Positions 57,801-64,000 of a stretch of 64,000 nucleotides of DNA are shown in pieces. The stretch covers positions 99,552,805 to 99,616,804 of the forward strand of contig OX104111.1 of NCBI GenBank assembly GCA_944474755.1, written 5' to 3'. Made by a program: the position numbers and the translations under genes. Position 1 is the first letter of the stretch, and every line of letters starts with the position of its first letter. This stretch comes from Limnoperna fortunei. Taxonomy: Eukaryota > Mollusca > Bivalvia > Mytilida > Modiolidae. The notes under the pieces were generated by a model that searched no databases, had not been told where the DNA came from, and saw nothing but the letters and a program-made list of their open reading frames with translations.

Positions 57801-60800
57801 AACTCTAGTCAGCACACCAAATTCTGCCACTCTGTGAATTCAAATGATGCTTGTACATTCAAAACAAACATTTTTCTTGTACATTATTTATTGCATCATT
57901 TAAATTTGTCACAATAACTTTTTCAGGTAGCAATTCAAAGTTTTGTTTGCATTCAAGGTATCCGATCCATAATTGAAGTCACTGTTTAATTTTATTTTTC
58001 GACAAGAAATACAGCTTTATTAAAACAATGTACTGTTAATTAATGATACAAATTACTATATTGTTTTACCCTGAGTCAGTGTTTACAATTTTGAGCAAAA
58101 AAAAGTTAGTTAGGCCACAGCAAATAAATTTCTTGTTCTACGGACCCGACCGCACATATTTTATCGAAATCGAAAAAATAATATTAAAAAAATATTTCTG
58201 CTCCCCGCTCCGGGAAAGTCATCCGGAATTTTTTTTATTTTACTCTGTGAAATCGTAATCTTGTGAACGCTTAAAGTAACTGCCGTTTTATTGCATCACA
58301 AACAAAAATATTCATGCATTTTGAAAAAGGAAAAAAAGAAACAATCATACCGTTTTAGTAGTGTGGATATTTGTCATAAAGGAAGGCATGGTTGTCCAAA
58401 ACACGGCGATTTTTTTCAGTGGTGGTGCGTTGGCACAGCTTTTTCAAAGATGTGTCAAAATCAAACATTTCGACCTTAGCGCCGACATAATAAACGTAAA
58501 ACAAGGTTACAGGAACATTTAAATAAAAAAAATGTGAAATAAAAGTTCGTGAGTAATATTTGTATTTATAGTAGATAGGACGTTGGAGCAGGATTGCCAG
58601 ATGGATGACCAAAAAACTTAATTCGACTGAAACTTTTGGTTGCAACAGCATGGTGAACATATAGCCTCAGTAATGAAACACATTCGATTTTTGTTTATCT
58701 CCACCAAGATAAAACAAAATGACCACAGAAACTACAATGCTAATTAAATTTGTTGACATTGTTGCAAGTGTTGTGATATGTCCAAAAAAAAGAAAAGGAA
58801 ATGAATGGTAATGTTTGTTCAGTGTTATTTGTGGAAAAGTTAAAGTAATTTTTATTAAGAGTCATCATATAACTGTTTGAACTGGTTGTTGTCTTATTGT
58901 CATTTTTCATATATATATATCTCTGTTTTCTAATGGCTTGCATGGGACTTGAATTTTTTCTCTCAAAAATTGAACATTGGACATGATGTGTCTATAATTT
59001 TGGATTGTCTTTGGTTGTTCGAAAGTCTCACTAAATGGGAATATTACAGCAAACACAATGAATGGGATATAACTTATTTTATGACATTTTAAAATTCATT
59101 CCTCTAGAAAGCTTCATCAATAAATGATGTACAGTGTAGTCAGTTGTGCATTTTAAATAAGCTCTAAACAAATATATTTTTGCAAATGAAGATGTGACAT
59201 GCATTCTTTTGCTTCCATCTGTCCCTAATGCTTTGAAAGTCATATATGTAGTATGTTGTATATGAATACCGAATTGTTTAAAAGGTGCAATTGATTGTAC
59301 ATAATTTGAATGATGAACCCATAATTACAAAATATAATTCATTTATTCATTTACATGCTTTGGTAAACTTCAGGTAAGCATAGTATGCCCAATTCTGAAA
59401 GAAAATCACAATGAAACTGAATTTTGCGAATATATACATTGATGAAAGTACATTTTCTTATTTTAAAAAAAATAAAAATTAAAAAATGTTATCGCTCGCC
59501 TCAAATTTTTCTGTTCGCCTATGATTTTTTGAAAATCCAAATAATAATATTAAAATTATTATTTCGCTCGCTCGCCCCATTTTAAAATGACAAAAATCTG
59601 AAGAACAAGAAATTAAATTGGTGTGGCCTTACTCAAATAGTATTTCCAATGTTTGCAGAACATTACCAAGGTCTGCTCCATTGAAAAACAATAGACATCT
59701 GGGACACAAAATATGATCACATGATCAATTGTGGTTCGGATACCTTAATGACCTAAATTGTACACATTGAAATTATTAAGAAATGGCATAACTTATTAGT
59801 GGCACATTTAAAAAATATCTTACACCTAAATCATTTAGAATTGTGCATTATAGAAAAGTTTTAGAAATCAAGACCCATACTAATAGACATTACTAGTACA
59901 TTTTGTTAGTTTATTTAAATATTACCAGATATTCCTAGATCATTTGAAAATGTTTCAACTTTTTGAAAATATTATTAAGAAACTGGATGGGAAAAGATAT
60001 TTGTAAGGCATATTGTAATGTGTGTTTGAATTATGAATAAAACTTCATACAATTTTTAATCATTTTATGAAATAAGTGTAATTATATATCAGTAAAAAAA
60101 ATTTTGTTGTTGATTAAAATCTACAAGATAAGTATATACATGTATTAAAATGTACTGAAGAAACTAGGATATATAAACACCACAAAATGGCACAAATGAC
60201 ACATCATCATATAATGAGGGGAAATAAGTAATAGGAAAAGAAACTAAACTGCTTCCTCATTTGACATTAAAGACTAATACTTTGTGCATGTGCTTTATGT
60301 AGTTGTTTTTGTATATGTCGGAGGCATATAACACGTTGATAGGTAGGTTGTCATATAAATGTGAAAAGATAAAATGGTTTTTTTTTATTTCTAAGGAGCA
60401 AGATCTGTAGCTACTAAATAAAAAAGAAAGAAGGAAGATCACACTATACACTAACTTCTAGTACAGTGAAATGTGTCCACACCAGACCATGTAACCCTGA
60501 CTCTCATTTATGGTTGTGCTCAGTCAATTGGCTCTGTACAATTTTTCAAGTGAAACAGAATGATTTATTGGATGTCACTTAAGTCCAGATTTTTAAGTAA
60601 TAAATTGTATAATTAGAACCAAAAGTGACAAAAAATTAGGACAAATTTCACTGTAAGTTCTATTTAGGTGTCACACTGAACACACTACCTGTCCTGAAGA
60701 AAACAAAGCAGGTCCTACTTCTGTTACTAAAGGTTGTTCATCCTCCATGTTTTTTAGTTCTGCTCTACAGTCCAACTGTCAAATAATAATTCAGTTTATT

Positions 60801-62637
60801 TTGGAACAAAAGTCAGGTATCTGATTTTTACTTCAAACTTGTATTTTATTTCACTTAATTTTTAATTTAATTTGTTTCTTCAACCATAGAAGACATAATT
60901 CCAACCGTTTGTTATTTCTTTTGGTTTTTTTGAATGAAAAAAGGGGGGAGAGTTGAGGACATTTTTCAAGCATAAGTGATCTATGATGTGTATTGACAGT
61001 ATTTTTACACATTTTTCTGTTAGTAACCGAAAAAATTCTTGTGTAATGTTATGAGACTAGAAATATTAGTTATTTATTTGTTTTGTTGCTGTTTAATAGT
61101 GTATTATAATTATAATAATATATGCTGGGGTATAGTGACACTGAAAATAGAAGCTGGAAATAAATATATGATTGTCTGTGATTACTTTCTAAAAAAAATT
61201 TATGCATGGTAGTGGGTCTGCAAACAATGCCTCCGGACCCCTCCCATGTGTAATTATTTCTGTAATAGCCCTCATATAACGGACAAACAGTACATAACAA
61301 ACTGAAAACTATAACATGAAACAGGTAACATGCAAAGCATATTAACAGCCAACATTCAAATCGTGTTTGACCAGAATTATTAAATTTTACATCACAATTC
61401 AGACTACAGTATCCTCTTTAACATATTTCTGAACTAACATGAACTTGTTAAAGCCATATTTAATTCATTGTAAACTAAATCAAAATAATGTATTATGTAT
61501 GTTATACTTACCCGTGTTGGTGAAGGAACTTTGTTTTGTGTTCTGGGAGGTATGTCATTTACTTTAGGTGGTGGCCCACTTTTTGCTCTCTCTTTATGTG
61601 ATTTAAGAACATCATCAAAATCTAATTGGTCAAAATTGGTTTTCCACACTAAAACCTTAAAATTAAATACAACACTAAATAATTTTCTATCTAACAAAAT
61701 ATGTGTTTACATAACTATACTTTTTATAGTAAGGTCAGTTTAAAGGTATGAGGTGTCCATGAAAGTATATATGGTATGTTTGTATAACAGCCCAGAACAT
61801 CATAGTAATAACTGTGTGTGTGGTAGTCTGTGTCTGTTAATATATGATAGGTTTTAAAAAACGATTTTAAGTATGTTGCTTGGCAGCACAACTGGTAAGT
61901 TTTTAAGCAAACATTTTCCTATTTTGGTCAGTGATGATTCAAACAGACTCCCCAATAACTGGTCATCATATTGTGAACCCTGTATGTATATTGGATGGAT
62001 AGCTCAATAACACAATTTGGATTTGTACTTTCAGAGGATAAGATTTTTTAAGTTTCAGACAATTAGAAACAAAAATTCCCCATGACAGGATTGGAAAAAA
62101 ATCCTTGTCGCTGTTGGCTCGGTGGATATAATTTTTTCAGTTTCATAAAACCAGGTATTAACCTATATCAAAGTCAATAAATGTATATTGATTTTTGTTT
62201 TTTCTGTCCTACCTGTTCATCAGATCCACCGGAAGCAAAATAAGCACCATCTCTTGAAAATGTCACAGCTGTTGTCGGCCCCTTTAACCAAACAAAAGAA
62301 GATATTACAAGATTAACACTCACTAAATAATATTATACATGTATTAAATAGACCTGTCAGAAATCAACAATCTCTCACCAATTATATTTACAGAATTAAA
62401 TGGCATGTATGAATAAAATGAATTTAAAAAGGAGATCACTTGTTTATATTGACATAAAACTGCACAATATACAGCAACACAATACAATAATTAACATACA
62501 TACCTGGTGGCCATGTAGTGTATAGAAGAGTCTTCCCTCCAACAAATCATAAATCTTTAATGTAGCATCATCTGAACCAGATAATAGATAATTACCACTG
62601 GCATGGAAGGCTAAACTGTTAACTGCTGCAGAGTGAG
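48741..62637 (-). CDS. POC1: POC1 centriolar WD40 protein, 3' part (6 exons)
   Basis: Six exons (62637-62504, 62281-62213, 61655-61512, 60775-60689, 54703-54503 and 48845-48741) join in phase 0, apart from an open phase at the 5' side of the first. They encode the last 245 residues. POC1 is a conserved centriole and basal-body protein needed for centriole stability and cilium formation. [20 protein letters not shown] and [20 protein letters not shown] form one WD repeat. [20 protein letters not shown], then [15 protein letters not shown], form the last, with the VxVWKxNFD ending typical of POC1. A polar linker of about 130 residues follows ([18 protein letters not shown]), then the family C-terminal helix [17 protein letters not shown] continuing as [20 protein letters not shown], the POC1 coiled coil. 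The first WD repeats and the start lie beyond the right edge. Whether it is the A or B type cannot be decided; invertebrates commonly have one POC1. Confidence 0.93.
48846..49594. other. POC1 last intron, no feature in this part
   Basis: Intronic AT-rich DNA. A 91-codon minus-strand open frame (49296-49571) has hydrophobic stretches but no family match. Confidence 0.4.
49595..49850 (+). repeat. degenerate 40-50 bp tandem repeat (TTTGCTAGACCTGCC), array 1
   Basis: About six diverged units around GAAGTTTGCTAGACCTGCCA followed by AGCATGGAACTAGTCTCAA. The same repeat forms a second array in the same POC1 intron at 54085-54330. Confidence 0.85.
49855..51590 (+). mobile_element. GTCCGTC repeat with 150-bp internal units, interrupted
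   Basis: Three tandem units of about 150 bases (AAGGTCAAAGGTCATCAACC, GTATGCGACACATCGCCTTG, CAAAAGCCTACCTCGAAAGA, GTTACAGCCCGGACATGAAT) start at about 49893, 50047 and 51402. The family ends at GGACGGATGGACGGACGGAC then AGACAGACTGATTACTATAG. The second unit is split by the 1.2-kb insertion at 50136-51349. An inverted copy is at 42385-42603. Confidence 0.85.
50136..51349 (+). mobile_element. GCTCACCTGA-hairpin element nested in the GTCCGTC repeat
   Basis: Starts CCAGAGGCTCTTAAGAGCCT then GTATCGCTCACCTGA, and ends with the hairpin GCTCACATGACCCTTTGGGT then CAGGTGAGC. Its body consists of about six tandem units of 165-180 bases (GAGGACCATCCAAACAATAT, GGTTAACCAGTTTCAGAGAA, CCCATAGGGTCCTATGTTAA, CCTGCGGTGGTGGCCATTTT) and a GACGACGACGACGCC run before the terminal hairpin. 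TAA on both sides (50133-50135 and 51350-51352) is consistent with a 3-base target duplication when compared with the uninterrupted unit at 49993. I know this repeat type from many bivalve genomes. Confidence 0.85.
51733..51822 (+). mobile_element. possible pogo/Tigger-type transposon end
   Basis: TACAGTCAAACCTCAAAAAG, then ATATATCGAGTTATCCGAAG and TTCGAGTCAACAGAG resemble the left terminus of pogo-like elements (CAGT-AACCTC followed by GAGTTATC and GAGTTAAC motifs). No matching right end was seen, so this is a fragment at most. Confidence 0.35.
51940..53106. mobile_element. 1.17-kb non-autonomous TIR element with subterminal palindromes
   Basis: The ends are inverted repeats: CAGGGATTTTCCTACCTTT at 51940 and CAGGGATTTTCCTGCCTTT read from 53106 inward. 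ATGAA flanks both sides (51935-51939 and 53107-53111), a likely 5-base target duplication. Just inside each end is a GC palindrome (GGGGCCTGGGCCCC at about 51967, and GGGGCCGAATATCGGCCCC at about 53064), followed by AATTGGGAAAA motifs. No transposase frame is present. The superfamily is uncertain: the CAGGG ends resemble hAT, but hAT normally makes 8-base duplications. Confidence 0.85.
53107..53730. other. POC1 last intron, AT-rich, nothing recognised
   Basis: No repeat family or coding sequence identified. Confidence 0.4.
53735..54062 (-). mobile_element. LINE C-terminal fragment with zinc-binding motif
   Basis: The minus-strand translation gives [20 protein letters not shown], then [20 protein letters not shown] and CPKTIALW. 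The pattern CxxC...ETIxHLFxxC is the zinc-binding region found downstream of the reverse transcriptase in many non-LTR retrotransposons. Only this piece remains, in opposite orientation to the LINE relic at 45.9 kb. Confidence 0.8.
54085..54330 (+). repeat. degenerate TTTGCTAGACCTGCC tandem repeat, array 2
   Basis: Five to six diverged units of the same 40-50 base repeat as at 49595-49850. Confidence 0.85.
54503..54703 (-). CDS. POC1: POC1 exon, linker and start of coiled coil
   Basis: The acceptor TATTTTCAG precedes TCCTCTGCCA and the donor is ACTCAG|GTAAAT. 67 codons end [21 protein letters not shown], matching the conserved C-terminal helix of POC1. Confidence 0.92.
54958..55152 (+). repeat. 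66-bp tandem repeat, three units
   Basis: Three almost identical copies (starting GATGAAGATGCCAAACAAGG at 54958, 55024 and 55090). The minus-strand open frame here repeats the same peptide three times and is a by-product. Confidence 0.95.
55250..55800 (+). repeat. very degenerate repeat of ACTCATCxAGACCAGTA-type units
   Basis: Recurring pieces GTAACTCATCTAGACCAATA, GTAAACTCATCAAGACCAGT and AACTTGTCATGACCAGTACT together with GGGACACATTATCT-like pieces at spacings near 100 bases suggest an old minisatellite in the POC1 intron. Confidence 0.4.
56150..56690 (+). repeat. 0.5-kb dispersed repeat, copy 2
   Basis: Partner of 29080-29570 in the same orientation. It retains CTAATTGTGACGTCATATTA near its middle and GGACGTCATATTAGAATTGT at its end, and has a short ACATAACACATAACACATAA expansion. 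Confidence 0.85.
56691..58100. other. POC1 intron, AT-rich, nothing recognised
   Basis: No exon or repeat family could be assigned. Confidence 0.4.
58106..58240 (+). repeat. TTAGGCCACA repeat, copy 1
   Basis: GTTAGGCCACAGCAAATAAA, TTTCTTGTTCTACGGACCCG and TATTTTATCGAAATCGAAAA, with GCTCCCCGCTCCGGG near the end. A diverged inverted copy is at 59484-59636. I believe this is a dispersed bivalve repeat; the full element limits are unclear. Confidence 0.65.
59484..59636 (-). repeat. TTAGGCCACA repeat, copy 2 (inverted)
   Basis: The complement starts GTAAGGCCACACCAATTTAA, then TTTCTTGTTCTTCAGA, and carries GCGAGCGAGCGAAATAATAA and AGGCGAGCGATAAC. It faces copy 1 about 1.25 kb away. Confidence 0.6.
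59637..60688. other. POC1 intron, AT-rich, nothing recognised
   Basis: No feature supported. Confidence 0.4.
60689..60775 (-). CDS. POC1: POC1 linker exon
   Basis: The acceptor ATTTGACAG precedes TTGGACTGTA and the donor is GGACAG|GTAGTG. 29 polar codons ([14 protein letters not shown]...). The sequence is weakly conserved, as expected for the linker; it is placed by phase and splice signals. Confidence 0.75.
60776..61511. other. POC1 intron, AT-rich, nothing recognised
   Basis: No feature supported apart from the flanking splice sites. Confidence 0.4.
61512..61655 (-). CDS. POC1: POC1 exon, end of the last WD repeat and linker
   Basis: The acceptor AATTTTAAG precedes GTTTTAGTGTGG and the donor is ACACGG|GTAAGT. 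48 codons begin [10 protein letters not shown] and continue into a proline-rich linker. Confidence 0.93.
61656..62212. other. POC1 intron, nothing recognised
   Basis: No feature supported apart from splice sites. Confidence 0.4.
62213..62281 (-). CDS. POC1: POC1 exon, first half of the last WD repeat
   Basis: The acceptor GGTTAAAG precedes GGGCCGACAA and the donor is GAACAG|GTAGGA. 69 bases encode 23 residues ending GGSDEQ. Confidence 0.93.
62504..62637 (-). CDS. POC1: POC1 exon encoding the penultimate WD repeat
   Basis: The acceptor ATATTTACAG precedes CTCACTCTGC and the donor is CACCAG|GTATGT; 134 bases, starting in phase 1 and ending in phase 0. Confidence 0.93.
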
Positions 62638-63190
62638 CTGTAAATATATTTATAATATCAAATATTATGTTTTTGTTTGGATGCTGACTATCTGGTAAGA
62701 CATTTCTACAATTGCCTTTTTTCTTAAAACCTGATAAGAGGGGTAAGCAATAATTGGGGTTGTCAGAAATTCCAAATTTCTAACTAAATTCCTACTCCTC
62801 CAATTCACCCCCTGCTCATTCCACCACAATAATTGCCAGTTTCTTACCCATGACTTCAACTTCCCTCTCAACTCACCCCACCTGACTCCCATTCCCTCCC
62901 TATTCTGCAAGGTTTCTACCCAAATCTGGTTTAGTCAGTATGCATAGAAAACAAAAATGAGTCAATCACCATAAACAAACTTGCACCAATCATAAAGATA
63001 GTTTTAATGGAATTTCATAACGTCAAAGAAAAGCATGAATACAGAAGATATTAACAACATTAAGAAAATGGAGGCATGTTTACGGCAAACTTAAAAGTAT
63101 CGTACCTAACAAATTCTTCATGATAAATTTATGTAAATTAAAGGGTCTAATTATACTTTAAGGGAATTGCCACCTATACATAAGTTATTA
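62638..63190. other. upstream POC1 intron (left part)
   Basis: No further WD-repeat exon was found up to the window edge. A C/T-rich stretch lies at about 62780-62930. Confidence 0.45.
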
Positions 63191-63192
63191 CT

Positions 63193-63240
63193 TACCTTAA
63201 CCCTAAACCTAACCCTTACCCTTCCCTAACCTTAACCCTA
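63193..63240. repeat. short telomere-like interstitial sequence
   Basis: CCTTAACCCTAAACCTAACC, then CTTACCCTTCCCTAACCTTA and ACCCT resemble degenerate (CCCTAA)n, the complement of the metazoan TTAGGG telomere repeat. Confidence 0.6.
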
Positions 63241-63261
63241 TGAAAATTTTGGTCCTCTTTA

Positions 63262-63364
63262 TGATATAGGTCGCCCAAAGTATACTTAAGCCAATGATAT
63301 AGGTCCCCCCAAAGTATACTTAGGCCAATGATATGGGTCCCCCCAAAGTATACTTAGGCCAATA
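63262..63364 (+). repeat. 34-bp tandem repeat, three units
   Basis: Three units of about 34 bases: GATATAGGTCCCCCCAAAGT followed by ATACTTAGGCCAAT, directly after the telomere-like stretch. Confidence 0.9.
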
Positions 63365-64000
63365 CAAGTTTAAGTATTGTTTGTCCATCACTTGTTTTCT
63401 GTGTTTGCTCCTCATAAATTGTAATTTTATTTTTTTAGTAATCTGACTTGTTGTCTTTCTACATTGATTTATGATTTTTGTATCATGTTGGTATCATATA
63501 TTTTCTATATTACTCATATCATCAGAGTGATCCTGACATTAGAGTGCTCCAGTATATTAAAGCAACACCATTAAATTTGACATGTCATGACAACAGTATT
63601 TTTTTACTGTGGAACATTGTTAGGGTGACTTCCACTTCAGTCACCTATATAGTTTACAAGCCATACAGCCAATTTGTATAAGACTTTCCTTATTTCATGT
63701 TGAAAGGTTCTAAAGCACAGTCACTGTTCAAAATTCTTGCCTTAGATTGGCTGAACTTTAAAAGTCAAAGGCCAAATTGGTTTACAGGCTACTAAATAGT
63801 TCAAATTTGTTGAATATGAAAAGGCAGTTTACACGAGGTCCTATTTTACATGTGTCTTGATTGCTATTGTGAATGTTACCAGATAAACAACACAGCCTTA
63901 AGTTCTTTGTATTATTCCCGTCATAACAATAACAGAAGCTCTAATGCATTATATCATCATCCCAACCCTAACAGCAGCTACCTATGTAACACAGGTTAAA
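63365..64000. other. right edge of window, POC1 intron
   Basis: No exon recognised. The remaining 5' POC1 exons are expected beyond the right edge. Confidence 0.4.

Noticed and set aside
58355..58660. 101-codon minus-strand frame between POC1 exons
   Set aside because: The C-terminal part looks protein-like ([18 protein letters not shown]), but no phase-compatible splice site and no family match were found, so it was not added as a POC1 exon.

Overview
The window looks like nuclear DNA of a bivalve mollusc (inference). It is AT-rich and intron-rich, its two recognisable host genes have compact exons in long introns, and it is crowded with repeat types familiar from bivalve genomes: tRNA-derived SINEs, a repeat ending in a GCTCACCTGA hairpin, Tc1/mariner relics and non-LTR retrotransposon tails. 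No prokaryotic gene organisation, viral genome or CRISPR locus is visible. The species cannot be fixed from sequence alone.

Three host loci are supported, all on the minus strand. (1) 2323-4713 encodes an unrecognised, Ser/Thr/Lys/Asn-rich, probably disordered 796-residue protein with seven 15-residue repeats. A poly(A) signal lies about 40 bases past the stop, and a good splice acceptor just upstream suggests a 5' untranslated exon ending near 5426. (2) 21177-30220 is a complete four-exon gene for a rolling stone (rost)-like multipass membrane protein. The exons join in frame to exactly 320 codons. A diverged copy of its first exon lies 15 kb upstream at 45102. (3) 48741-62637 is the 3' part of POC1, the WD40 centriole protein. 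Six in-frame exons cover the last WD repeats, the linker and the C-terminal coiled coil. The upstream exons are outside the window.

Region by region: 1.3-2.1 kb minisatellite; 2.3-5.4 kb the disordered-protein gene; 6.5 kb a perfect 19-bp hairpin; 7.4-8.3 kb a duplicated 0.45-kb unit; 9.2 kb a SINE with a 78-bp duplication; 10.5-15.4 kb retroelement debris; 15.4-18.05 kb a non-LTR relic split by a 1.6-kb Tc1 element whose transposase has an intron; 18.3 kb an unassigned open frame; 18.9-19.6 kb a mariner/Tc1 relic carrying a palindromic MITE; 20.0-20.7 kb a degenerate minisatellite; 21.2-30.2 kb the rost-like gene, with a 76-bp higher-order array in intron 2 and several SINEs; 31.1-42.7 kb an 11-kb tandem array in three domains; 45.1 kb the second rost-type first exon; 45.9-47.4 kb a non-LTR relic; 48.7-62.6 kb POC1, whose introns hold nested repeats, a new-looking TIR element (51940-53106) and tandem repeats; 63.2 kb a telomere-like stretch.

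The strongest leads are the 11-kb array, whose three repeat families appear to derive from one roughly 37-bp ancestor, lying between two rost-type first exons; the intron-bearing Tc1 element nested in a LINE; and the 1.17-kb TIR element with subterminal palindromes. No linked gene set suggesting a new biochemical system was found. The novelty is in repeat architecture and in the exon duplication.
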